From Cohaesibacter gelatinilyticus (GTDB lineage: Bacteria > Pseudomonadota > Alphaproteobacteria > Rhizobiales > Cohaesibacteraceae): a DNA stretch of 64,000 nt. The notes under the pieces are model-generated. The model worked only from the letters and a program-made list of their open reading frames with translations, was not told the DNA's origin and did no database searches. The stretch lies in NCBI RefSeq assembly GCF_900215605.1, contig NZ_OBEL01000001.1:1736001-1800000 (forward strand). Reading direction: 5' to 3'. Position numbers and translations under genes: made by a program. Shown in pieces: positions 8,418 to 16,074 of the stretch. The first letter of the stretch is position 1, and each line of letters begins with the position of its first letter.

Positions 8418-10250
8418 TTACTTGCCAACCACATTGATCTCAGCTTCCGGATTATCAAGCGCCAGCTTGTATTCCAGAGAGACATGATGGAAGCGAGCAT
8501 TGGTGTAATCATCATGGATCGCAAAACCAACAGTATAGGTCTTGCCGGGCTCCAATGCGATATCGCCAGGACCGGAAGCTTTCAAAGGACGCTTCAGAAC
8601 CACTGTCCAGGTGTCCCCTTCCAGCTTGCCTTCAGCCATGACGCTCTTGGCTTCATCCATCTTGCGTTCCGTAAGAATGGAGCTGTTAACACCACCAACT
8701 TTCGGAATATAACGCATCAGATCCATGAAGGCACCGTTGGCCAGCTGTCCATCCAGATCGCCCTGGTCTTTCAGCTTTTCCCAACCACCGCGTTTTTTGC
8801 CGCGACGACCTTTGACTTCAACCTTGGTCCGGGATTCGGCCAGATATTTGGTCACACCATCTTTGACATCGATCCGCTCACCCACTTCTGGGAACTTGGC
8901 AATGTCTTCACCGGCAGGAGCGTGTGGCATATAGCGGCTGTCATGGTGACAGGTAGCCCAGCAACCAGCTTGCTCTACAAGCTTGATGTCGTTACCAGCA
9001 ATCATCATGGCGACCTTGACTTCATTCTCAGGATCCATTTTGCCACCGTCGACAAATGGTACCGGATTATGAGGGCCATTTTCCCACTGCATGCGGATAT
9101 AGAGATTTTCCTTATCGTGGGTTGCCTGCAAAGTCATGTCGATATGACCACGTTTGCCTGGGATTGGAGTTTCTTCCGCCTTCTCGCCAGAGACGATCTT
9201 GGCACCCATATCCTTCAGCTCTTTGGCATGACAGGTCGTGCAGCGATCACCTGCTTTGGTCACAGGACGAGCACCACCATGGTTTTTACCATACTGGACC
9301 CACTCGAAAGAAGCCTGACCAGGGTAGAAGAGTGTCATGCTCTTCTCATCAACGGCATTCCAGTCAACGTTGCCGGCAATGCTATCACCTGATGATGGAG
9401 CGGCAGCGCTATCGCTGGATCCACCAGAAGCAGCGGCAGCAGCTTTTGCCTGTTCCTTGGCAACAGCAGCTTCAACAGCCTTGGCAATCTTGGCTTTCAT
9501 TGCGTCAGCAGCAGCTTTCTTGGCTTCTTCTTCTGCTTTGGTCTGCGCGGCCTCGATCTCTTCAATTTTCTTCAGACTAGCGAGATAGGTTTCTGGCACT
9601 TCACGAATGAAATCAGGATTTGGAGCTTCCAGAGCTTCCAGTTCTTCATCGGTCAACAGATCACGAATATTCTTATGCGCGATCCCTTTGTGACAATCGA
9701 TACAAGTCTGGCCAGTCTTGAAGGCATTCAAATGCTGTTTACGCGCACGTGGTTTCTGGAATTCAGGAGCCATGCTTTCGAAGTTATGACAGTTGCGGCA
9801 TTCGCGACTGTCAGTGTTCTTCATGGTGTTCCAGACACGCTTGGCGAGATAGAGACGTTTGGCTTCAAACTTCTCTTTAGTATTGATCGTGCCAGTGATC
9901 TTGCCCCAAACTTCCTTGGAGGCTTCTACCTTACGAACCATTTTATGGATCCAGGGATCAGGCACGTGACAGTCAGAACAGGTCGCACGCACACCGGTAC
10001 GGTTCTGATGGTGAATTGTTGGCTTATATTCTTCGTATACGTTATTCTCCATCTCATGACATGAGATGCAGAAAGTCATCGTATTGGTCGCTTCCATCGC
10101 AGTGTTGAAGCCACCCCAGAAAATAATACCGAAAACAAAGAAAATAGCGGCCCCGGTCAGCGGAACGCCGAAAATCAGGGTGCGCTTCAGCCAGGCACTC
10201 ATGCCTTTGCCTTTAGCATCTTGTGTGGTGTTTTCGGAATTGTCAGACAT
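8418..10250 (-). CDS. NapC/NirT tetrahaem cytochrome fused to an ethylbenzene-dehydrogenase-like haem domain
   Basis: A 610-residue membrane-anchored multihaem protein. Residues about 25-46 form one membrane helix; CISCH (61-65), CSDCH (91-95), CRNCH (151-155) and CIDCH (183-187) are the four haem sites of a NapC/NirT quinol dehydrogenase. A Glu/Lys then Ala-rich helical linker (about 224-292) leads to a second domain with CTTCH (337-341) and an odd C-x3-C-H site, CWATCHHD (430-437), resembling the haem domain of the ethylbenzene dehydrogenase / cytochrome c-552 group. It probably takes electrons from quinol and passes them to periplasmic partners such as cd1 or cupredoxin (inference). GGAGG precedes ATG 10250 by five bases; a GTG one codon earlier is possible. 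Confidence 0.88.
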   Translation of the reverse strand: MSDNSENTTQDAKGKGMSAWLKRTLIFGVPLTGAAIFFVFGIIFWGGFNTAMEATNTMTFCISCHEMENNVYEEYKPTIHHQNRTGVRATCSDCHVPDPWIHKMVRKVEASKEVWGKITGTINTKEKFEAKRLYLAKRVWNTMKNTDSRECRNCHNFESMAPEFQKPRARKQHLNAFKTGQTCIDCHKGIAHKNIRDLLTDEELEALEAPNPDFIREVPETYLASLKKIEEIEAAQTKAEEEAKKAAADAMKAKIAKAVEAAVAKEQAKAAAAASGGSSDSAAAPSSGDSIAGNVDWNAVDEKSMTLFYPGQASFEWVQYGKNHGGARPVTKAGDRCTTCHAKELKDMGAKIVSGEKAEETPIPGKRGHIDMTLQATHDKENLYIRMQWENGPHNPVPFVDGGKMDPENEVKVAMMIAGNDIKLVEQAGCWATCHHDSRYMPHAPAGEDIAKFPEVGERIDVKDGVTKYLAESRTKVEVKGRRGKKRGGWEKLKDQGDLDGQLANGAFMDLMRYIPKVGGVNSSILTERKMDEAKSVMAEGKLEGDTWTVVLKRPLKASGPGDIALEPGKTYTVGFAIHDDYTNARFHHVSLEYKLALDNPEAEINVVGK

Positions 10251-10378
10251 CACGTCCTCCGCGTCCTTTAGCGGTCCTTCAGGTTCAACCTTTGATCCGA
10301 AATTTGCGGGGACAGGTCTCCTGATCCTGAAAGAGCCGACGGCCCTTTTCTCATTTCAATGGAAATGAGCTGAGATAA

Positions 10379-10404
10379 AGAAGGCGGGGAAATCCCCGCC
10401 TTCT
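10379..10404 (-). terminator. Hairpin between nirS and the NirT/EB_dh gene
   Basis: A 12-pair perfect stem (AGAAGGCGGGGA and its complement) lies 19 bases past the nirS stop. The minus-strand sequence after it (TTATCTC) is only modestly U-rich, so this may be a partial terminator or an mRNA 3'-end stabiliser that sets different levels for the two genes. Confidence 0.55.
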
Positions 10405-10422
10405 CAATGGGATATGTTCAGC

Positions 10423-12066
10423 TTACGTTACGTGGTGAGCACGGTTGTAAACGTTGAACTTACCAGTTGGTGCGAAGAAGCCTTTAATGCGGGTTTTCTC
10501 TTCAAGAGTTTCCGCATCAAAAACAACGATCTCACCATTTGGCTCAAGGCTGGTAGAACGGTTCCAGATGGATACCCATACTTCAGAGCCATCAGCGTTG
10601 AACTCGGAGTGAACCACAGCATAACCAGGCTTGTCGGTCAGCTGCATTGTTTTCACGATTTCACGGGTATCTTTAGAGATAACCTGGATGGACTGTTGTA
10701 CTTCTGGATCCGGATGCTTGGTCTGATCAGCCCATACATACTTGCTCTTCGGATGGGTACGAATGAACAGGCCAGGACCGTCGGTTTCTACAGTGTAGCA
10801 GACTTTCCAAGCTTGATCTGGATGACCTTTAGGGTCGTTACCCCATACAGTGACAGTACCTTCACCAAGGTGAGTGGTGCCACCAACTGGGCCACATTCT
10901 TTATCATTCCAGTTAGCACCAGGACCCGGATGAGGCAGCTTGCCAACATCAATGGTCGCTTCATGCTTAGCTGTTTTCGCATCAACCACAACCATCTGGT
11001 TGGAAGCGTTTGCAGCAATCTGGAAGTACTGGGAAGTTGGGTCGAAGAAACCGTCATGCAGGAACTTGGAAGTATCCATCTGGGTGATTGCAAGGTTTGC
11101 AACATCATCCAGATTGACCTGCCACATCTGACCCAGCTCCTTCATGGAAACCAGAACGTCATTGGTGTTAGGCACAGCATAGATAGCAGCGACACGGGAC
11201 TCTTCAACATAGTCGCCGTCAACGTTCACACCGCGGGAAGAAACAACTTTCTTCGGCTCCATGGTTTCTGCGTCAACGATAACGAAGTGTGGAGGCCAAT
11301 AACCACCGCCAACGATGTATTTGCCATCGCCAGAAACAGCAACGTCACGAGCATCGTAAGCAACCTGAACTTCAGCTACGCGCATTTTATCAGGTGTCTG
11401 CCACAGATCGATTTTGGTCAACTTGCCATCACGACCCATGGTGTACCAGAAGCGGCCCGGATCTTTAGCTGCACCTTCCATAGTGGATTTTTCGGTGCCT
11501 TTGATCACGTGCACAGCATAACCGGTATCCAAATGAGCAACGATTTCGTGCTTGTCACCGTCAACGATAGCAACTTTACCAGCGTCACGCTCGATCACAA
11601 CGAAGAAGTTTTCCCAGTTGCGGCCATGCAGAGGCTTTGTTGGATAATCTTTAGGATCCACATAAACTTTCATGCGGTCCTTCATCAGAGTGATATCCAT
11701 CTCTGGTGGTTTCGGAGCTTCGAGCTGGATATAGGTAGCCATATCCTTGATCTGCTGCTCGGTCATGATATCGTCAAAGTTGTTCATGCCACCTTCGGTA
11801 CCGAGGGTGATGATTTTCTCAAGACGCTCTTGACCCAGCTTGCGGGTAGCTTCTGGCTCAAGGTTTTTACCGGTAGCACCTTTACGCAGAACACCATGAC
11901 AACCCGCGCAGCGCTGGAAGTAAAGAGTTTTGGAGCTTTCATATGCTTCTTTGGAAAGCTTTGGCTCTTCAGCCAGAGCAGCGCCAGGAAGCGCAAAAGA
12001 AGCAGCGAATGGAAGAGCAACAGCAGAAAGCAGAGCTGTTTTTCTCATAAATGACTTAGGGTTCAT
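10423..12066 (-). CDS. nirS: Cytochrome cd1 nitrite reductase (NirS-type)
   Basis: A 547-residue periplasmic protein with a signal peptide (about 1-32). The cytochrome c domain has CAGCH at 53-57 and a candidate Met ligand in GGMNNF (94). The eight-bladed d1 propeller keeps the proximal His in DTGYAVHV (186) and both distal active-site histidines, FLHDG (337) and TTHLGEG (399), matching His182, His327 and His369 of the Pseudomonas enzyme from memory. Nitrite reduction to NO is therefore likely. The last residues (NVYNRAHHVT) differ from the usual NVYNTQHDVY-like end. No nirF/D/L/G/H/J/E haem d1 genes lie in this window. GGGGAG precedes the ATG by about eight bases. NirN-like roles are a less likely alternative. 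Confidence 0.9.
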   Translation of the reverse strand: MNPKSFMRKTALLSAVALPFAASFALPGAALAEEPKLSKEAYESSKTLYFQRCAGCHGVLRKGATGKNLEPEATRKLGQERLEKIITLGTEGGMNNFDDIMTEQQIKDMATYIQLEAPKPPEMDITLMKDRMKVYVDPKDYPTKPLHGRNWENFFVVIERDAGKVAIVDGDKHEIVAHLDTGYAVHVIKGTEKSTMEGAAKDPGRFWYTMGRDGKLTKIDLWQTPDKMRVAEVQVAYDARDVAVSGDGKYIVGGGYWPPHFVIVDAETMEPKKVVSSRGVNVDGDYVEESRVAAIYAVPNTNDVLVSMKELGQMWQVNLDDVANLAITQMDTSKFLHDGFFDPTSQYFQIAANASNQMVVVDAKTAKHEATIDVGKLPHPGPGANWNDKECGPVGGTTHLGEGTVTVWGNDPKGHPDQAWKVCYTVETDGPGLFIRTHPKSKYVWADQTKHPDPEVQQSIQVISKDTREIVKTMQLTDKPGYAVVHSEFNADGSEVWVSIWNRSTSLEPNGEIVVFDAETLEEKTRIKGFFAPTGKFNVYNRAHHVT

Positions 12067-12098
12067 GTCGTTCTCCCCGACAAACGGACCAGGCAGAT

Positions 12099-12104
12099 TA
12101 AATA
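12099..12104 (-). promoter_or_regulatory. Candidate -10 box of nirS
   Basis: TATTTA on the minus strand, giving a start near 12092, about 26 bases upstream of the nirS ATG. This places the TTG-N8-CAA site close to -43, the class II activator position. Confidence 0.5.
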
Positions 12105-12128
12105 TTGTTCATGTTGCCCAAAGTCCCC

Positions 12129-12142
12129 TTGATGATCGTCAA
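12129..12142 (-). promoter_or_regulatory. FNR/NnrR/Dnr-type activator site upstream of nirS
   Basis: TTGATGATCGTCAA keeps the TTG-N8-CAA half-sites common to FNR, Dnr, NNR and NnrR, with one mismatch to the FNR consensus TTGAT-N4-ATCAA. It lies about 70 bases upstream of the nirS start codon. Low oxygen and/or nitric oxide control of the locus is the inference. Confidence 0.7.
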
Positions 12143-12379
12143 GCAGAGAAAAACACTGTAAAATATAACCGCATTATTGAGAGAAAACGGCAGTTTTCTG
12201 CCAACCCAATTTCACAATCAAGACGGGAAAATTTCAAAGAAGATGAGATGAAAAAAGCGATACCGAACCTCACATGATCAGATTGATGGGATAGGTATCT
12301 CATTACGCATACAATCCGTGACACAGTGATTCATGAATTCACAGGGCCTGGTTCAATTATCTGTACGAGTTGAAAACAG
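12143..12379. other. Intergenic region between the DEAD-box gene end and the nirS promoter
   Basis: AT-rich, no gene recognised. It contains a short hairpin GGCAG-TTTT-CTGCC at 12189-12202, followed on the minus strand by GTTTTCTCTC, which could end helicase transcription. Confidence 0.4.
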
Positions 12380-13879
12380 TCAGGTGCGTCGCAACGCTCT
12401 CTTGGCCGCAGCTTTGCGTCGAGAGGCAGAGCGCTTGGCAGAAGCTTTTTTTGCTTGCTTCCCCTTCTTGGCTGGAGCCGAGCGCTCTACAAACGCTGTC
12501 CCTTGCTCTACTTCATTAGCACTTTTTTTGGGGCGTCGTTTTTTGGTTGGCTTTTCACTTTCCAACGGGTTCCAGTTTTCAACCTGTAAGGTTGCCGTCT
12601 TGGTTTTCGCGGATAAGGGACCAGAACGAGAAGAAGATCCGTCATTGACAGCCTGTACCTTTGCGTTAGATGTGCCGCGTCCGCTCTTCCCAGACGTCTT
12701 TTTTACAGGTTTGGCACCATATTTTCTGATTTCCTCAGCTGTTGGACGCTCACCAGAGGCAACAGGAAGCCGCTTGCCCAAAAGCTTTTCAATCTCGGCC
12801 AACAAATGCAGATCGACCGGACGGCAAAAACTTATCGCTTCCCCTTCAGCACCAGCGCGTGCAGTGCGACCAATACGGTGCACATAAATTTCAGGAACGT
12901 CTGGGAGATCATAATTGTAGACATGGCTGACACCGGAGATATCAATTCCGCGTGCAGCAACATCTGTCGCCACCAAAATATTGGCCTTACCCGATTTAAA
13001 ATCTCGAATGGCCTTGTCTCGTTGCGCCTGACTTTTATTGCCATGTACAGATTCGGCGGCAAAACCCTCATCAACCAGCACATTCTTCAGCTTTTCCGTA
13101 CCACGCTTGGTACGTGCAAACACAACACTGACACCATCCATATGCTCAGCAAGACAATTTTTGAGGAAGTCCACCCGATTTTGTGTGCCAATATAATGCA
13201 CCCATTGAGTAATTTTATCGGCCGTTCGACCCGCAGGAGCCACCTCGATCCGTACGGGATCGTTTTGAAAATCTCGTGATAGCCTGGCAATTGGTGCTGG
13301 CATGGTCGCAGAAAATAACAGCGTCTGACGAGGAGCAGTCAATATCTTTGTCAAATGTCGCAACACATGAATGAAACCAAGATCCAACATCTGGTCCGCT
13401 TCATCCAAAATCAGGGTATCCACACCATCCAGGAAAAGAGCTTCACGCTCATACAGATCCATCAACCGACCCGGAGTCGCTACCAGTATGTCAGTCCCTT
13501 TGAGCAGAAACTTAATCTGCACATTGATGGACGCGCCACCGACCACACTCAGAATGCGCAAATCTGAGCCCTGGGCATAGCTTTTCAGCGCTTCTGCTAT
13601 CTGAAGGACCAATTCACGTGTAGGTGCCAAGATAAGAGAGCGAACCTGTCGCTCACTTAGATCTGTGTCTAACGCGGTCAGTTTCTGAATAAGAGGAAGG
13701 CCAAAAGCAGCCGTCTTACCGGTGCCCGTTTGTGCCAAGCCAAGTACATCCCCACCCTTCAGAACAACGGGAATAGCTTGCTCCTGAATGGGGCTTGGAG
13801 CACTGTAACCCGCAGCTTCCACTCCCTTGAGCAAAGCCGTGTCCAATCCCAGTTCAGCAAATCCAGTCACAAGAAACAT
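12380..13879 (-). CDS. DEAD-box ATP-dependent RNA helicase, RhlE-like
   Basis: A 499-residue helicase. Motifs in order: an upstream FxELGLD element and Q motif (PSPIQEQAIP), Walker A AQTGTGKT (49-56), PTREL, VATPGRLMD, DEAD, SAT, a second RecA domain with ATDVAARGID, and HRIGRTARAG. After about residue 385 comes a low-complexity Lys/Arg/Ala/Ser tail ending KRALRRT, typical of RhlE-type enzymes that act in RNA decay or ribosome assembly. GGAAGG abuts the ATG, so GTG at 13870, nine bases after it, may be the true start. Confidence 0.92.
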   Translation of the reverse strand: MFLVTGFAELGLDTALLKGVEAAGYSAPSPIQEQAIPVVLKGGDVLGLAQTGTGKTAAFGLPLIQKLTALDTDLSERQVRSLILAPTRELVLQIAEALKSYAQGSDLRILSVVGGASINVQIKFLLKGTDILVATPGRLMDLYEREALFLDGVDTLILDEADQMLDLGFIHVLRHLTKILTAPRQTLLFSATMPAPIARLSRDFQNDPVRIEVAPAGRTADKITQWVHYIGTQNRVDFLKNCLAEHMDGVSVVFARTKRGTEKLKNVLVDEGFAAESVHGNKSQAQRDKAIRDFKSGKANILVATDVAARGIDISGVSHVYNYDLPDVPEIYVHRIGRTARAGAEGEAISFCRPVDLHLLAEIEKLLGKRLPVASGERPTAEEIRKYGAKPVKKTSGKSGRGTSNAKVQAVNDGSSSRSGPLSAKTKTATLQVENWNPLESEKPTKKRRPKKSANEVEQGTAFVERSAPAKKGKQAKKASAKRSASRRKAAAKRALRRT

Positions 13880-13935
13880 CCTTCCGGCCTGTCCAGAGCC
13901 AAATCGTCATTTTCAAAAGAGCTATTATAATAACA

Positions 13936-13970
13936 AAAAAGCTCTCAAGGCTGTGCCTTGAGAGCTTTTT
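13936..13970. terminator. Terminator after tRNA-Leu
   Basis: A 16-pair perfect stem (AAAAAGCTCTCAAGGC and its complement) with a three-base loop gives U-runs on both strands, four bases past the tRNA 3' end. Confidence 0.85.
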
Positions 13971-13974
13971 GATA

Positions 13975-14061
13975 TGGTGCGGCCGAGAAGACTCGAACTT
14001 CCACGGGAGTTACCCCACAGCGACCTCAACGCTGCGCGTCTACCAATTCCGCCACGGCCGC
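13975..14061 (-). tRNA. tRNA-Leu (GAG)
   Basis: An 87-base class II tRNA. The acceptor GCGGCCG pairs with CGGCCGC, the anticodon loop is TTGAGGT with GAG at 34-36, and a long variable arm (GTGGGGTAACTCCCGT region) marks a leucine tRNA. TTCGAGT forms the T loop, and the CCA end is encoded. Confidence 0.95.
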
Positions 14062-14175
14062 TAATCCGCAATGCGTCAAGACATGTCGTCTTGTTGGTGG
14101 CGTGTAACTAGCAAACTGTTTGAGATCGCACAAGTATTTAAGTATCAGATCAACAGCTTTGTGAAAAAGAAATGA

Positions 14176-14451
14176 CTATCCCGCTTCTACTCTGTTGATA
14201 CCCCGTAAAGGACGCCAGGACGGGCTGCGTGTCAGGACTCTGGTAATGGAAACACCAACTTTCTCACCACGCAATATGACCTGCCCATGAGCAACCGGCA
14301 CATCATTGGCCAAAATCAGACAATCATCTTCTTCAAAGGCATCGAGCTCGATCACCGCCCCACGGCCCATACGCAGCAATTGATGGATGGGAATCATGGT
14401 TTCTCCCAGCTGCACGGAAATGTTGATTGCAATATTGTCGAGATTTGTCAC
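14176..14451 (-). CDS. FliN/FliM-type SpoA-domain protein
   Basis: About 91 residues consisting of one SpoA (flagellar switch/type III secretion C-ring) domain: [28 protein letters not shown], then [22 protein letters not shown]. FliN binds FliM in the flagellar C-ring, and this copy is near minimal length. GTG 14451 is chosen because GGAAGGG lies six bases upstream; the frame is open to a GTG at 14475. No other flagellar gene is in the window, so it may be a stray FliN paralogue. It is divergent from lipB. Confidence 0.8.
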   Translation of the reverse strand: MTNLDNIAINISVQLGETMIPIHQLLRMGRGAVIELDAFEEDDCLILANDVPVAHGQVILRGEKVGVSITRVLTRSPSWRPLRGINRVEAG

Positions 14452-14553
14452 GATTATCCCTTCCGTGAACCTCACGGATCGCTTATGTCAGTTGTTAATA
14501 GAGTGTTACCCCATCTGGTAAATGAAGTCTTAACAAAAGAGCTCCAATCGACC

Positions 14554-15258
14554 ATGACCACCGACCGTTCCACAATTGCAGGCCACTCCATGCTGTCAAA
14601 CCACAACGAGCCTGTGGAGTGGCGCATAACCGATTCTCTTGTCCCCTATCCAGAGGCTCAGAGCTTCATGGAGGAACGGATCAAGCAAATCGCGAACGGA
14701 ACCGCTCCAGAATGCGTCTGGCTGCTGGAACATCCGCCCTTATACACAGCAGGCACCAGCGCCAATCCTGCCGATCTGATCGCTCCTGACAGATTCGATG
14801 TCTTCGAGACCGGCCGCGGTGGAGAATATACCTATCACGGCCCAGGACAGCGTATTGCCTATGTCATGCTAGACTTAAAACGCCGCTCTCAAGATGTGCG
14901 TCTTTTCGTCGCCACATTGGAAGAGTGGATCATCAACACACTGGAAGCTCATAATATCAAAGGTGAGCGCCGAGAAGATCGCGTTGGAGTATGGGTAGAA
15001 CGCCCGGAAAAGGGCCAAGGCATAGAAGACAAGATCGCCGCAATCGGGATTCGCTTGCGCAAATGGGTTACGTTCCACGGCATCAGCCTGAATGTAGAAC
15101 CTGACCTATCTCACTATAGCGGTATCGTGCCCTGTGGAATCGAAAAACACGGCGTTACTTCTTTTGTGGACCTGGGCTATCCCATCACCATGCCTGAGGT
15201 GGATATGACCTTGCGTGAAGAGTTCGAAAAGCTGTTTGGCCCGACACAGCAAGGGTAA
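14554..15258 (+). CDS. lipB: Octanoyl-[ACP]:protein N-octanoyltransferase LipB
   Basis: A 234-residue cytosolic enzyme that moves octanoyl from acyl carrier protein to the lipoyl domains of E2 and H proteins. The substrate-tunnel motif [13 protein letters not shown] (87-99), catalytic lysine in [13 protein letters not shown] (Lys160) and catalytic cysteine in GIVPCGI (Cys194) are all present. The frame is open far upstream through the divergent FliN-like gene. ATG 14554 gives the normal family length; ATG 14485 and 14590 are alternatives, and none has a strong ribosome-binding site. Confidence 0.93.
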   Translation: MTTDRSTIAGHSMLSNHNEPVEWRITDSLVPYPEAQSFMEERIKQIANGTAPECVWLLEHPPLYTAGTSANPADLIAPDRFDVFETGRGGEYTYHGPGQRIAYVMLDLKRRSQDVRLFVATLEEWIINTLEAHNIKGERREDRVGVWVERPEKGQGIEDKIAAIGIRLRKWVTFHGISLNVEPDLSHYSGIVPCGIEKHGVTSFVDLGYPITMPEVDMTLREEFEKLFGPTQQG

Positions 15259-15310
15259 GGCCAAACAAAAAACGCCTGGCCTGAACTAGCAAACATTTGG
15301 GAAGCAATGT

Positions 15311-15588
15311 TTACGGATGGCCCGCTCCATCCATCAAAGTTGCTTTTGGCATGGGAAGATCCATGAAATTGGCGGTGATATCCTGAAAATCGGATCTACA
15401 GCTGAGAGAGAAGATTGTATTTCCGTGCTGAACAGTTCCGCTGGCATAATCAGCTCCGATACCCTTCAGTTTTCCCTGCCCTACCGACCAGCCTTCACGT
15501 TGGCAGATAAGGAGAGACCAAGGAGCACTCCTGCGGCCATAATTCCAACCTGTCCCAAGTGCTTCAAAAAATCTGCTCGCATTCCCAT
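15311..15588 (-). pseudogene. Possible frameshifted small secreted protein
   Basis: On the minus strand an ATG at 15588 begins a convincing signal peptide (MGMRADFLKHLGQVGI, then a hydrophobic core and a SANVKAG end), but this frame stops at 15481-15483. A one-base (-1) shift just before that stop joins an open frame that runs on for about 55 residues (KLKGIGADYASGTVQ near its start) to a TAA at 15311. The joined product would be a secreted protein of about 90 residues. A broken gene, a sequencing indel, or chance are all possible. No family recognised. Confidence 0.3.
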
Positions 15589-15668
15589 CACAATTACCCC
15601 AGCTTTTGTATTCGCTCAGAACAAAATACGAATGCGATCTGTTTTTTTGCCGAGCAACAATTGGGACA

Positions 15669-15684
15669 TATGTATCAATACATA
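15669..15684. promoter_or_regulatory. Inverted repeat between divergent units
   Basis: TATGTATCAATACATA is a seven-base perfect dyad with a two-base centre, between the possible secreted-protein gene (minus) and the Flp-like gene (plus). CTTAAG repeats follow near 15708-15720. An operator is possible; the regulator is unknown. Confidence 0.3.
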
Positions 15685-15791
15685 AGCTTGAGCGAAGATC
15701 ATGCTTAAGGCTTAAGCTTAACAGAACCTATCTGCGAATAAACAAATCTATTAACTGGACATTAAGCATAAGTGACGCGCAAAGTCGCCTC

Positions 15792-16025
15792 ATGCAATCC
15801 TTGATGAGTAAATCCATGTTGATACAATTCGATCCCCCTTCTTGTTCTTTCTTGTCAAAAAGCAAAGAATTTCTGGCAGACGAAGACGCCAGCACAGCTC
15901 TGGAATATGCACTCATGATGTCACTGGGTGTTGGCATCGCCTATCCAGTCGCCACCGAAACCAAAGACATCGTGATCAATTTCTTCGAAAGAATCAGCGA
16001 TGCTCTTGATGGTGTTGCCAGATAG
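15792..16025 (+). CDS. Flp/Fap pilin-like peptide
   Basis: A peptide of about 77 residues whose centre, FLADEDASTALEYALMMSLGVGI, resembles the Flp pilin region with the conserved Glu-Tyr pair followed by a hydrophobic helix. The usual glycine at the prepilin cleavage site is replaced by Asp (DASTALEY), so processing by the TadV peptidase is uncertain. No tad/cpa genes are nearby. Three in-frame ATGs (15792, 15804, 15816) are possible starts, none with a good Shine-Dalgarno. The 500 bases before it hold only the doubtful gene at 15311-15588. Confidence 0.6.
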   Translation: MQSLMSKSMLIQFDPPSCSFLSKSKEFLADEDASTALEYALMMSLGVGIAYPVATETKDIVINFFERISDALDGVAR

Positions 16026-16074
16026 CAAGCGATGAGATCCCCGGCATCTTCTGAAAACTGACATGAAAACCCGC

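Noticed and set aside
10254-10330. TTGATCCGAAATT as a second FNR-type box before the NirT/EB_dh gene
   Set aside because: The second half-site does not match CAA/ATCAA, so it is not supported.
10414-12054. A 546-codon open frame on the plus strand opposite nirS
   Set aside because: It is the complement of a strongly codon-biased real gene; the translation has no motif or ribosome-binding site, and the cd1 reading is unambiguous.
13975-14061. tRNA-Leu as a possible integration (attachment) site
   Set aside because: No integrase, no repeated tRNA 3' end and no change in gene content on either side.
15317-15685. A 122-codon plus-strand frame after lipB
   Set aside because: Composition and lack of start signals suggest chance; the minus strand shows a better, though broken, candidate.
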